Assembly: GCF_017875765.1 (NCBI RefSeq)
Contig: NZ_JAGGNA010000001.1
Coordinates: 1,681,501-1,745,500, forward strand
Origin: Flavobacterium sp. CG_23.5
GTDB lineage: Bacteria > Bacteroidota > Bacteroidia > Flavobacteriales > Flavobacteriaceae
Length of the DNA stretch: 64,000 nt
Direction of reading: 5' to 3'
This document shows positions 9,279 to 17,934 of the stretch, piece after piece; within the stretch, counting starts at the first letter, position 1; the number at the start of each line of letters is the position of its first letter. The notes beneath the pieces were generated by a model. It was not told the origin of the DNA and searched no databases. It saw nothing but the letters and a program-made list of their open reading frames with translations. The translations under genes and the position numbers were made by a program.

Positions 9279-9759
9279 TTCTTCTGTACTTTATTCTATT
9301 TTCCTTGTTCTAATTTCTTGTACTTCGTTCAACGTTTTCTGGTCGCTCCTATTTTATGCTTTGTATTTTCAAATTCTGCAAAATAAAAAAGCACCAATGT
9401 TATTTTTAATTAAAGCAATATCGACTGCAAATTAAATCTAAAATTATGTTTTTACTTTTTTGCTAGATCAAAAAAGTAACAAAAAAATCACTGCCTAAAA
9501 ATTAAAAACTTAAAAACTACCTCAAAACTCTGTTCCGAGCCCCGAGCCGTTCGCCTTCTAGGCTCAACTCGCGGAGCTCTACCACTATGTTTTTTCGTTG
9601 TTTTTTGACATTTTCAATTTAAGGGCGGAAGTAAGATCTTTACCGATGCTATTCTTTATTCTCTGTTCTTTCGTCAATTTTCTTTATTCTATCTTCTTTG
9701 TCTCCTATATCCCGAAACCAGCAATTTCATAGAAATATCTTCTACTAACTGCTAACCGC
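9279..9759. repeat. Non-coding spacer with repeat-like and hairpin DNA
   Basis: No credible gene in 481 bases. It contains a perfect 9-bp inverted repeat at 9454-9477 (ACTTTTTTG and CAAAAAAGT, 6-base loop), then a GC-rich block around 9535-9590 with GAGCC/GGCTC and GAGCTC elements, then a pyrimidine-rich tract at 9648-9705 (polypurine on the transcribed minus strand). The combination of an A/T inverted repeat beside a GC-rich patch mirrors the spacer at 3623-4023. I see no TAnnTTTG box for ugd. Confidence 0.4.
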
Positions 9760-10743
9760 CTATCTTAAATTATTCCAATACCAGTCAACCGCTTCTTTTA
9801 AGCCTTCCTGTAGAGAATAATTTGGATTATATCCTAATAGTTCTTTTGCTTTGTCAATACTTGCCAAAGAATGAGGAATATCCCCCACTCTATTGGGTCC
9901 ATAAACGACTTCAACATTAGCGATTCTCTCGTCATACTTAGCCAAGAATTCCTTCAAATAACGGACTAAGTCATTTAATGTATTTCTATCGCCATAAGCC
10001 GTATTATAAATAGTATTCACTGCCGCAGTATTATTTGTCGACATCGCCAACTCATTCATCTGAATCACATTATCAATATAAGTAAAATCACGGGAAAAGT
10101 TCCCATCGCCATTAATTTGAGGGCTTTCCAACTGCATTAATTGCATTACAAATTTAGGAATAACTGCTGCATAAGCTCCGTTAGGATCCTGTTTTCGTCC
10201 AAAAACATTAAAATAACGCAAACCTATTGTTTCCATTCCGTACGTTTTGCTAAAAATCTCAGCATACAACTCGTTTACATATTTTGTTATTGCATAAGGA
10301 GAAAGCGGATTCCCTATTACGGCTTCCACTTTTGGCAATCCCACCGAATCTCCATAGGTCGATGAACTTGCCGCATATATAAACCGTTTCACATCAGCAT
10401 CTCGGGAAGCTACAAGCATATTCAAAAAACCAGAGACATTAACATCATTAGTAGTAATCGGATCATTTATAGAGCGGGGAACTGATCCCAAAGCCGCTTG
10501 ATGTAAAACATAATCGACGCCTTTTACTGCATTTTGACAATCAGTCGCATTACGTATATCTCCTTCAATTAAATGAAAGTTAGCATTATTTATAAAATCT
10601 TTAAGATTATGTCGGTATCCCGTTGCAAAATTATCAAAACAAACCACTTGGTGTCCTTTGGACAAAAAATATTCACAAAGATTTGAGCCTATAAATCCTG
10701 CCCCACCCGTAATTAATATGGTACTTTTTGATAATTCTTCCAT
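9760..10743 (-). CDS. UDP-N-acetylglucosamine 4-epimerase (WbpP-like)
   Basis: An extended SDR enzyme of 327 residues with TGGAGFIGSNLCEYFL (residues 12-27) for NAD binding, the AASSSTYGD block and the catalytic YAITK. The FDNFATGYRHNL segment after the second strand is typical of the WbpP/Gne group, which interconverts UDP-GlcNAc and UDP-GalNAc. It is 26 bases downstream of wzc, so it is co-transcribed. Paired with the WbpO/TviB-like dehydrogenase it implies UDP-GalNAcA. UDP-glucose 4-epimerase activity cannot be excluded. Confidence 0.88.
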   Translation of the reverse strand: MEELSKSTILITGGAGFIGSNLCEYFLSKGHQVVCFDNFATGYRHNLKDFINNANFHLIEGDIRNATDCQNAVKGVDYVLHQAALGSVPRSINDPITTNDVNVSGFLNMLVASRDADVKRFIYAASSSTYGDSVGLPKVEAVIGNPLSPYAITKYVNELYAEIFSKTYGMETIGLRYFNVFGRKQDPNGAYAAVIPKFVMQLMQLESPQINGDGNFSRDFTYIDNVIQMNELAMSTNNTAAVNTIYNTAYGDRNTLNDLVRYLKEFLAKYDERIANVEVVYGPNRVGDIPHSLASIDKAKELLGYNPNYSLQEGLKEAVDWYWNNLR

Positions 10744-10769
10744 TTTTTTTTCAGTTTAAAACAATCAAT

Positions 10770-13238
10770 TTATTTAGTTGCTTTTTTACGTAATTTTTGA
10801 ATGATTTTTTCATAAAGATTTTTTGGCTTGTCTTCTTCATGATATCCATTTGAATAAGTTCCATAACCATAACCGTAGCCATAACCATATCCATAACCTG
10901 CTCCATATTTAGCTTTGTTTTCAAAACCATTCAAAATAATACTGGTATTATTTAACTCTCCTCGTTTAACTCTATTATTTAAAAGCGTAATCATTTCTTT
11001 TTTGGTGAAGTTCTGCCTTACAATATATAGGGTTACATCGCAATATTGTGCCAACTCTAATGTGTCAGATACCAGTCCAACCGGCGGTGTATCCAAAATG
11101 ATATAATCGTATTTTTTCTTTAAGTCATTCATTAAATCTTTCATTCTTTCATTCATGATCATTTCCGCTGGATTGGGAGGAACTGGCCCTGAAAGAATCA
11201 CATCCAGATAAGGAATTTGCGTATGATTTATAATTTCATCAACCGTTTTTTGATTAATTAGATAATTGACAACCCCTACTTCATTCGATAAATTAAATTC
11301 AGCAAACAGTTTTGGTTTTCTTAAATCAAGACCTATAACAACTGTTTTTTTTCCGCTAAGTGCAAATACCGTTGCGATATTTATTGAACAAAATGTTTTT
11401 CCTTCACCACTCACTGACGATGTGATCATCAGTGTCTTGGCTCCATCTAGGTGTTGTTGCTTATATAAAAACTGAAGTGAAGAACGAACAGCTCTAAAGG
11501 ATTCCGACAAGGCAGATTTAGGTTTGTCATAAACTGCTAGATCGGAAGTGTCTTTATTCAGTCCTATCACTCCGATCAAAGGAATTTTTGTTAGTTTACT
11601 AATGTCTTCCGTATTTTGGATAGAATTATTGATAAAGAAAATTATAAATACAAACAGTAAAGGAAAAAGTATTCCTAAGAACAATGCTAAAACATAGTTC
11701 ACAGATGTTTTTGGACCCATAAGCCCTCCGCCAATATCCTTCGCAGGATCTATAAAATGAATATCCGATAAATTTGCCGCCTTAACAATATCAGCCTCAC
11801 TTCGTTTTTGAAGAAACGTGCTGTAAATATTGTCACTTAAATCATATTTTCTTTTAATCTTAATCAATTCCTGCTGATCATCCGGAAGTTGTTTTATGGT
11901 GCTTTCCGCTTCATTAATTTTACTGCTCACCACTGCTAAATCGCCTTGTAAAGAAGCTTTGGCTGTCGATATGTTTTCTAATAACACCTTTTTGACAGCC
12001 TCCATTTGATTGTCAAAATCTTTAAATATCTTATCACTTTTAACTGCATAAGCCATTTCAGATCTTTGAGTAGAAAGCGAAATCAATTTGGAAACATTCA
12101 TTACAACATTGGGATCATCAATACCCGCTACTGATGGTGCCGGAAGTTTAGAATAATCTACGCTGTTTTTTAAATATGATTTTAAAGAATTGTAATATGC
12201 CATTTTACGGGTTACTTCATCTTTCTTTACATCAAATTCAAGGATTTTATCCGAAAATTTTTCTCCACCTGCTTCTACGTCATAAATATTTTTGCCTTTT
12301 CTAAAAGATTTAAGCTCATTTCCAGTTTCCTTAAGTTGGGATTCCATTGCAATTAAGGTACTATCAATAAAAGCAATGGTATTTGTCGCAAATTGATTTT
12401 TACTGTCTAATTGTCTTTTTATCAGCATTTTTACAGTCGAATTCAAATACTCAACCATTCTTGCTTTGTTGGTGCCTTGCATCCCCAGCGTAATTATGGA
12501 ACCTCCTTTGTCATCTGATCTGACATTTATTCCTCTATAGCCGGAAACAGTTCCGTCAAAATTATTAAACTGCACAAAGTATTCGTTTCCTTTATAAAAA
12601 CCTGGGTTGTCTTTTATTTGTAATTTCCAATTTAAAAAAGGCAATGATACTTGTTCCCCGACCTTATACCTTTTTACAAAATCACCTTGGGCGACTGAAG
12701 TATTGCTATAAGAATTATTTGAGTAGGTTATTAATGAGACATTTTGATTTTCAAAAGGTATTCTTATTTCGTAAACATTATCACTCAAAAATTTAATCCC
12801 AATTAAATTTCCAGCTAGTTGACCTTTTGATTTATCAATATTTACATAAAAAGGGACTGCACCATACGCATCTTCCATTCTATATTTACCTTGAACCAAA
12901 TAACCGATGTAATATTGTAGTTTATCAACAACCAACTCATTATGCGATCTGGATTGCAAGGTGGTCGAAATAGTTTGAACCTGATCTGAAGTTCCTCCCC
13001 AGTTAAAAACTAAGCTAGTGGTAGAGGTAAACAAGGGATTCGTTTCTTCTTTTACGGAAATAAGTGTCTCCATTCCATAAATTTTTTCTTTACGAATGTT
13101 AACCTGGTAAGCAATTGTGAAGGTAATTAAGAGACTAATTAAAAACCATTTCCAATAACTTCCTATTTTTATTAAAAATCCTTTAAAGTCAAAACTTACT
13201 TGGTCTTCAAAAATTGAAAAATCTTTTATATCTAGCAT
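10770..13238 (-). CDS. Polysaccharide co-polymerase with tyrosine autokinase domain (Wzc-like)
   Basis: A fused chain-length regulator and bacterial tyrosine kinase of the inner membrane. An N-terminal Wzz-like region has a transmembrane helix near residues 32-50. A long periplasmic part with coiled-coil character follows, then a second helix near 513-536, then the kinase: Walker A (VSGEGKT, about 608-614), Walker A' (VVIGLDLRKPK) and Walker B (YIILDTPPVG, about 711). The C-terminus carries the tyrosine cluster expected for autophosphorylation, here an unusual Gly-Tyr repeat near 778-790 plus two more tyrosines. wza lies 15 bases upstream, the classic partner pair. Confidence 0.93.
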   Translation of the reverse strand: MLDIKDFSIFEDQVSFDFKGFLIKIGSYWKWFLISLLITFTIAYQVNIRKEKIYGMETLISVKEETNPLFTSTTSLVFNWGGTSDQVQTISTTLQSRSHNELVVDKLQYYIGYLVQGKYRMEDAYGAVPFYVNIDKSKGQLAGNLIGIKFLSDNVYEIRIPFENQNVSLITYSNNSYSNTSVAQGDFVKRYKVGEQVSLPFLNWKLQIKDNPGFYKGNEYFVQFNNFDGTVSGYRGINVRSDDKGGSIITLGMQGTNKARMVEYLNSTVKMLIKRQLDSKNQFATNTIAFIDSTLIAMESQLKETGNELKSFRKGKNIYDVEAGGEKFSDKILEFDVKKDEVTRKMAYYNSLKSYLKNSVDYSKLPAPSVAGIDDPNVVMNVSKLISLSTQRSEMAYAVKSDKIFKDFDNQMEAVKKVLLENISTAKASLQGDLAVVSSKINEAESTIKQLPDDQQELIKIKRKYDLSDNIYSTFLQKRSEADIVKAANLSDIHFIDPAKDIGGGLMGPKTSVNYVLALFLGILFPLLFVFIIFFINNSIQNTEDISKLTKIPLIGVIGLNKDTSDLAVYDKPKSALSESFRAVRSSLQFLYKQQHLDGAKTLMITSSVSGEGKTFCSINIATVFALSGKKTVVIGLDLRKPKLFAEFNLSNEVGVVNYLINQKTVDEIINHTQIPYLDVILSGPVPPNPAEMIMNERMKDLMNDLKKKYDYIILDTPPVGLVSDTLELAQYCDVTLYIVRQNFTKKEMITLLNNRVKRGELNNTSIILNGFENKAKYGAGYGYGYGYGYGYGTYSNGYHEEDKPKNLYEKIIQKLRKKATK
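10866..10905 (-). repeat. In-frame hexanucleotide repeat encoding Gly-Tyr
   Basis: About six consecutive GGNTAY units (minus strand) encode the Gly-Tyr run in the Wzc-like tail. Third positions vary between units, so it is an imperfect array. Gain or loss of units would stay in frame and change the number of phosphorylatable tyrosines. Confidence 0.75.
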
Positions 13239-13253
13239 TTTTTGAATTGTGTT

Positions 13254-14045
13254 TTAATTTTTAAATAGCAAAAAGTAAGTGGTCGTTGCCAATGATAATA
13301 ATGTTATGATAGTCCCCAACGATTCTATACCTGTTTTACCAGTTCCCCAAGTCTTTTGCTTAAGTGGTTTTATATAAATATAGTCATTTGGTTGCAAATA
13401 AAAATAAGGCGAATTCATTACGTTTATATCCGTAAGATCGATATCATGCATTTGGACTCCTGTAGGCGATTTTCTAATAATTGTAACTGCTTTTCTGTTT
13501 CCTGTGATGGTTATGTCACCTGCATTTGCAATAGCTTCCATCACATTTACATGCTCTTGAAATAAAGTTTTGGTTCCCGTGCTCCCTATTTCGCCATTGA
13601 TGGTATATCGAAATCCAGCTAATTTTACGGTAACAAAAATATTAGCCGCTGCATTAAAATACTCTGCTAATAATTGTTTCTCTATTCTAACTCTTATTTC
13701 ATCCAAAGTAAAACCAATCACATTTAAATCACCCAAAACAGGCATTCTAATATTTCCATGATCATCCACGGTAAACCCATCAAAATAAAGTCCCGTTTCT
13801 GATTTACCGGTTTCACCTTGATTTGTAGTACTAAAAATAGAAACTAATTTTGGATCATTTGCTTTTATGCTGATACTCAAAACATCATTCGTTTGCAATC
13901 TGTATGGTTTTGATTCAACCGCCGAAATAGTCGTTTCATCACTTGAGTTATCCTTTTTTTGAAGATAAATTAAATCTTTGCTTGGAATGCAAGAAGAAAA
14001 TAACACACTAATACATAGCAACAAATAGAGTTGGGTCTTGCTCAT
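13254..14045 (-). CDS. Outer-membrane polysaccharide export lipoprotein (Wza/OPX family)
   Basis: A 263-residue exporter component. The signal peptide ends in the lipobox LFSSC with the lipidated Cys at about residue 19. The polysaccharide-export domain follows (YRLQTNDVLSISI), then an SLBB-like region (FRYTINGEIGSTGTKTL), and a hydrophobic C-terminal segment (IITLLSLATTTYFLLF) that probably anchors it in the membrane. It is the first gene of the capsule operon, 15 bases before wzc, with a promoter box 18 bases upstream of its start. It would form the exit channel or its periplasmic collar. Confidence 0.92.
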   Translation of the reverse strand: MSKTQLYLLLCISVLFSSCIPSKDLIYLQKKDNSSDETTISAVESKPYRLQTNDVLSISIKANDPKLVSIFSTTNQGETGKSETGLYFDGFTVDDHGNIRMPVLGDLNVIGFTLDEIRVRIEKQLLAEYFNAAANIFVTVKLAGFRYTINGEIGSTGTKTLFQEHVNVMEAIANAGDITITGNRKAVTIIRKSPTGVQMHDIDLTDINVMNSPYFYLQPNDYIYIKPLKQKTWGTGKTGIESLGTIITLLSLATTTYFLLFKN

Positions 14046-14062
14046 TTCAATATTTTTAACGA

Positions 14063-14070
14063 CAAATATA
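14063..14070 (-). promoter_or_regulatory. Promoter (-7 box) of the capsule operon
   Basis: TATATTTG on the minus strand, full TAnnTTTG match, 18 bases before the wza ATG. With 19 bases of spacer the -33 position reads TTTT (3 of 4 match). The predicted 5' leader is only about 10 bases. It is placed between recR and wza. Confidence 0.6.
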
Positions 14071-14115
14071 GGTTTTCATTTACTATTTAAAAAGAATCGC
14101 TATTTATTAAATGCA

Positions 14116-14736
14116 TTAATTATTTTTTAAAGACTTTTCAAACGGAACTCTATGTAATATACTTCTTCCCAAGGTAACTTCATCAGCATATTCTAATTCA
14201 TCGCCAACTGAAATTCCTCTAGCAATTGTTGATATAATTATTTCACAATCACCAATTTGCTTAAAAATATAAAAATTGGTGGTATCCCCTTCCATTGTTG
14301 AGCTTAAAGCAAAAATAATTTCATTTACAATGCCTGATTTTACTTTTTCAACAAGCGTGGCTATATTTAACTGACTGGGGCCAACTCCGTCTATTGGCGA
14401 AATTTTACCTCCTAAAACATGATAAATCCCTCTGAATTGACCTGTATTTTCAATGGCCATCACATCTCGAATATCTTCCACAACACAGATAATTTGATGG
14501 TTCCTGTTTTTATTGGCACATATTTCACAAAGGACACTGTCCGAGATATTATGACAACTGTTGCAATACTTGATATCTTCGCGCATGGTCATTAATGCTT
14601 GTGCCAAAAAACCCGTTTGTTCCTTTGGTTGTTTCAATAAATGCAACACCAATCGCAAAGCCGTTCTCTTGCCAATTCCGGGCAACTGAGACATCTCATT
14701 GACTGCTTTTTCTATTAATTTTGAAGAAAATTCCAT
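14116..14736 (-). CDS. recR: Recombination mediator protein RecR
   Basis: Acts with RecF and RecO to load RecA at gaps. It shows the helix-hairpin-helix [12 protein letters not shown], the four-cysteine zinc finger (YCNSCHN, then LCEIC) and a Toprim domain starting [15 protein letters not shown] start at ATG 14736 (206 residues, the normal family length). The frame runs to a TTG at 14754, but a promoter box covers that stretch. The gene stands alone between the capsule operon and a divergent symporter gene. Confidence 0.95.
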   Translation of the reverse strand: MEFSSKLIEKAVNEMSQLPGIGKRTALRLVLHLLKQPKEQTGFLAQALMTMREDIKYCNSCHNISDSVLCEICANKNRNHQIICVVEDIRDVMAIENTGQFRGIYHVLGGKISPIDGVGPSQLNIATLVEKVKSGIVNEIIFALSSTMEGDTTNFYIFKQIGDCEIIISTIARGISVGDELEYADEVTLGRSILHRVPFEKSLKNN

Positions 14737-14741
14737 AAGTG

Positions 14742-14749
14742 CAAAAGTA
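14742..14749 (-). promoter_or_regulatory. recR promoter (-7 box), almost touching the start codon
   Basis: TACTTTTG (minus strand), full consensus match, ends only 5 bases before the recR ATG. Since transcription usually begins about 5-8 bases after this box, the message would be leaderless or nearly so. Confidence 0.55.
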
Positions 14750-14880
14750 ATCAATTACTTCATTTGTTCCATCGGTTATTTGCTATATCGAAGCTGCGAT
14801 TTACCACATTTCTAAATAAATGAAGGAACAAATAACCGATTAAGCAAAAAATCGTATTTTGGCTTCAAATAAAAAACAAA

Positions 14881-16389
14881 ATGACTCCAGGCACCATATT
14901 ACTACTTGTATCTATTTACTTCGGAATACTATTCTACATTTCCCATGCCGTTAGTAAAAAAGACAGTGGAAATGATGCTTTTTTTAAAGCCAATAAAAAT
15001 TCGAAATGGTATTTAGTAGCCTTTGGAATGATAGGAACCGCACTTTCCGGAGTGACATTTATATCGGTTCCGGGGGAAGTAGGAGCTCCAACTGGTGAAC
15101 AATTCAAGTATTTTCAGTTTGTATTAGGAAACGCCATTGGTTTTATAATCATTGCTAAAGTCTTACTTCCTTTATATTACCGCATGAATTTGACTTCTAT
15201 TTACGGATATATAGAACGCCGATTAGGAACTTATTCTTATAAAACCGCCGCAACGATTTTTCTAATTAGCAGAACTATTGGCTCTTCCTTTAGATTGTAT
15301 CTGGTAGTTATTGTTTTGCAACGTTATGTTTTTGATTATTATGGAATCCCCTTTGCAGTTACGGTATTAATTTCACTAGCCTTGATATTTGCTTATACGT
15401 ATCGAGGCGGTTTAAAAACCATCATCATTACAGATACTTTACAAACTTTCTTTTTGGTCACTTCCGTTTTTTTAACTATTTTCTTTATTTGCAGAAGTTT
15501 GAACCTCAATATTTTTGAAGCTTTTGAGGAAGTAAAAAACAGTAATTATTCTAAAATATTCTTTTTTGAAGATTTTGTGTCGAGTAAATTCCATTTTGTA
15601 AAACAAATTCTGGGCGGAATGTTTGTAACCATTGCGATGGTGGGATTAGACCAGGATTTAATGCAGAAAAATTTAAGTTGCAAAAACATTGGGGAAGCCC
15701 AGAAAAACATGTTCACTTTTACCGGTATATTTGTTCTTATCAATATATTTTTCTTGAGCGTGGGAGCACTCCTTTATATTTATGCCAATAAAAACGGAAT
15801 TGAAGTCCCAACTGACTTAGTTACCGGAAAACCAAGAACGGATTTATTGTTTCCTGAAATCGCTTTTCATCACTTGACGTTGATTCCTTCGGTAGTTTTC
15901 TTGTTGGGTTTAACAGCAGCTACATTTGCTACAACTGATTCGGCATTAACCGCATTGACCACTTCGTTTTGTGTCGATTTCCTTGGTATGGACAAGGCAG
16001 AAAATCAAAACAAACCAAATATTGTACGAAAAAGACATTTTGTCCACATCAGTTTTTCGTTTTTAATGTTTTTAGTTATTGTGTTTTTCAATTCTGTCAA
16101 TGACAGCTCTGTTGTAGGAATGATTTTTAGAGTTGCCTCCTACACGTATGGTCCGCTTTTGGGATTGTATTGTTTCGGATTATTTGTAAAAACGAAAACC
16201 GTTAAAGATAAACTGGTGCCGTTCATATGTTTATTATCTCCGGCGGTTACTTTCTTTATCAGCGAAAATTCAAAAGTATTGTTTTTTGGATATGTTTTCG
16301 ATAATGAACTCATTATAGTAAACGGACTGATTACTTTTATTGGTTTGTTGTTGATAAGCAAACCAGCGGTAGAGGAAACTAGATTTTAA
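14881..16389 (+). CDS. Sodium/solute symporter family transporter
   Basis: A 502-residue polytopic inner-membrane protein with about 13 hydrophobic segments and the SSS-family core: GMIGTALSGVTFISVPGE near residue 50, TYRGGLKTIIITDTLQ, and GLTAATFATTDSALTALTTSFCVDF. The family couples Na+ to uptake of sugars, amino acids, organic acids or sialic acid. The sequence does not tell which. It stands alone, diverging from recR. TATTTTGG just upstream is one base short of the -7 consensus. Confidence 0.9.
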   Translation: MTPGTILLLVSIYFGILFYISHAVSKKDSGNDAFFKANKNSKWYLVAFGMIGTALSGVTFISVPGEVGAPTGEQFKYFQFVLGNAIGFIIIAKVLLPLYYRMNLTSIYGYIERRLGTYSYKTAATIFLISRTIGSSFRLYLVVIVLQRYVFDYYGIPFAVTVLISLALIFAYTYRGGLKTIIITDTLQTFFLVTSVFLTIFFICRSLNLNIFEAFEEVKNSNYSKIFFFEDFVSSKFHFVKQILGGMFVTIAMVGLDQDLMQKNLSCKNIGEAQKNMFTFTGIFVLINIFFLSVGALLYIYANKNGIEVPTDLVTGKPRTDLLFPEIAFHHLTLIPSVVFLLGLTAATFATTDSALTALTTSFCVDFLGMDKAENQNKPNIVRKRHFVHISFSFLMFLVIVFFNSVNDSSVVGMIFRVASYTYGPLLGLYCFGLFVKTKTVKDKLVPFICLLSPAVTFFISENSKVLFFGYVFDNELIIVNGLITFIGLLLISKPAVEETRF

Positions 16390-16581
16390 AATGTTGTATG
16401 GAGATTCACAGAGAGATTTTTTTACGACCATAGCTTCGAGAAAAAATTGGTTGTACCAAGTGCACTATACAAACTTGTTTTTTAATTTTGAATGTTCAAC
16501 TTGGAATTTTCAATATAGAAATCATTAAATTACGAAACAAAAACCATTTTAATCCCAAATCTTTAGGTTGAATCCAATATT
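16390..16581. other. Spacer after the symporter gene
   Basis: AT-rich DNA before the Flavo-1-like element. I see no gene or clear signal in it. Confidence 0.4.
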
Positions 16582-16672
16582 CCTAGCCCTGATAAAAATG
16601 GAAATCGTTTTGATAAAAAACAGTAATTTTTTCTTATAAAAAAAGAGCGACCAACGGAAGCTCCTTTTTATA
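16582..16672 (+). ncRNA. Degenerate Flavo-1-like structured element, copy A
   Basis: Begins CCTAGCCCTGAT and ends CGGAAGCTCC followed by a T run, the same frame as the copies at 25817 and 62907. GAGC and GCTC with flanking A and T runs (16638-16669) can fold into a terminator-like hairpin. It lies between the convergent symporter and CoA-binding genes. The layout recalls the Flavo-1 RNA motif of Bacteroidetes; this is from memory, without a covariance search. This copy is the most decayed. Confidence 0.4.
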
Positions 16673-16735
16673 TTTAGAAAAATACTGTTTTGTTCAAAAG
16701 ATTGAAATGAATAGCAGGAAAAGCTTCTAAAAAAA

Positions 16736-17104
16736 CTAATACTGATTTGTTGACAACAAAACCAATGTACAAGCCACTTCCACTTTTATGTCATTCAATT
16801 TTAGCAACTGATAAAACTCAGGATTCTCTGTTCCAGGGTTGAAAATAACACGTTTAGGCTTTGCCTCTACGATATAATTGTAATAATCACGTTGACGCGT
16901 AGGGTTTAAATATAAAGTAACGGTATCGATATTTTTTAACGGAATGGCTTTGGTTTGGATTTTAATTCCTGCCACTTCACCAGCATTTTGACCTATAGCG
17001 AGAACGGAATGGCCTTTTTCAACCAATTTTTCAATCGCCATAAAAGCATATCTGGCGGGTTTTGTAGAAGCACCAAGAACCAGCGTTTTTTTATTTTTTA
17101 TCAT
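16736..17104 (-). CDS. CoA-binding domain protein
   Basis: A 122-residue single-domain Rossmann protein. LVLGASTKPARYAFMAIEKLVEKGH at its N-terminus is the CoA_binding_2/YccU signature, and FNPGTENPEFYQLL lies near the end. The fold is like the CoA-binding domain of succinyl-CoA synthetase. The cellular role of this family is unsettled. It is a single gene with its own promoter box 20 bases upstream. Confidence 0.85.
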   Translation of the reverse strand: MIKNKKTLVLGASTKPARYAFMAIEKLVEKGHSVLAIGQNAGEVAGIKIQTKAIPLKNIDTVTLYLNPTRQRDYYNYIVEAKPKRVIFNPGTENPEFYQLLKLNDIKVEVACTLVLLSTNQY

Positions 17105-17123
17105 TTTCTATAATTGTATTTTG

Positions 17124-17131
17124 CAAAAGTA
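17124..17131 (-). promoter_or_regulatory. Promoter (-7 box) of the CoA-binding gene
   Basis: TACTTTTG on the minus strand, full match, about 20 bases before the ATG. The 14 bases around it (GCAAAAGTAATCAA on plus) are identical to those at the recR promoter. Confidence 0.5.
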
Positions 17132-17230
17132 ATCAAAAAGGTTCAGGATTTAGAAATTATCCGCTTTTGTTGCAAAAGCAATGAAAACAATAAGCTAACA
17201 TTAAAAGAGAGTCAACTTTTAAAAAAAGAC

Positions 17231-17238
17231 TATTTTTG
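17231..17238 (+). promoter_or_regulatory. Promoter (-7 box) of the MarC-like gene
   Basis: TATTTTTG, full consensus match, 19 bases before ATG 17258. It supports 17258 as the start rather than the open frame's earlier TTG at 17114. Confidence 0.5.
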
Positions 17239-17257
17239 CAATCTTAACAACAACAAT

Positions 17258-17884
17258 ATGGATCTGTTTATTTACCTTTTTGCTGCGCTTTTTTCTGTTT
17301 TAAATCCCATCGGGACAGTTCCTATTTTTGTGGGACTTACGCAAGATGATTCGTTAAAAGAACGCTCCAGGATTTCTTTATGGACAGCGATAAATGTGTT
17401 TGCCATTCTCATTATCTCCTTTTTCATAGGTCAATATGTACTAACTTTTTTTGGAATCAGTATCGATGCGCTGCGAATAGCGGGTGGAATTATCATCGTG
17501 AGCTCTGGATTTTCATTGCTTTCTGGAAAATTCAATAAGAAACGAGGTATCAATAAAAAAATAGAAACCGATGCTCAGAAAAGAAATGATATCGCATTGA
17601 CTCCGCTTGCCATTCCTATGCTTGCAGGTCCCGGATCTATTTCTTTATTAATTGCATTTTATCAGGAACATCATTCTACGAGTGATGTTATATTTTCCTC
17701 ATTGGCGATTCTAGCGATTGCGATTGCCATCTTTGTAATTCTTAGAAGTGCTCATTATTTGGCCAAAATACTTGGTGCGTCAGGGATTGTGGCTATATCC
17801 AGAATTGTTGGTTTTATTGTAATTGCAATTGGGATTCAATATATAGTGAGTGCCCTAATCAATATTATCAAAGGGAATTTTTAG
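17258..17884 (+). CDS. MarC family integral membrane protein
   Basis: A 208-residue protein with six hydrophobic segments. Typical MarC/UPF0056 elements are AALFSVLNPIGTVPIFVGLT near the start, IDALRIAGGIIIVSSGFSLL and AIPMLAGPGSISLLIAF. MarC was once linked to multiple antibiotic resistance, but that link is not supported for the family. The function is unknown, probably small-solute transport. I use ATG 17258 because it begins the first transmembrane helix and is preceded by a promoter box. Confidence 0.88.
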   Translation: MDLFIYLFAALFSVLNPIGTVPIFVGLTQDDSLKERSRISLWTAINVFAILIISFFIGQYVLTFFGISIDALRIAGGIIIVSSGFSLLSGKFNKKRGINKKIETDAQKRNDIALTPLAIPMLAGPGSISLLIAFYQEHHSTSDVIFSSLAILAIAIAIFVILRSAHYLAKILGASGIVAISRIVGFIVIAIGIQYIVSALINIIKGNF

Positions 17885-17898
17885 TAGTATTTATTTAA

Positions 17899-17927
17899 CT
17901 CTGACAAGGCACAAAACCCTGTCAGAG
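17899..17927. terminator. Bidirectional hairpin between convergent genes
   Basis: Stem CTCTGACA/TGTCAGAG (8 bp, extendable past one mismatch) lies between the marC-like gene (plus) and the ctlX-like gene (minus). The T run is poor on both sides, so strength is uncertain. Confidence 0.55.
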
Positions 17928-17934
17928 ATATAAA

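Noticed and set aside
9253..9435. Plus-strand open frames at the ugd start and spacer
   Set aside because: They overlap ugd and repeat-like DNA, Phe-rich and featureless.
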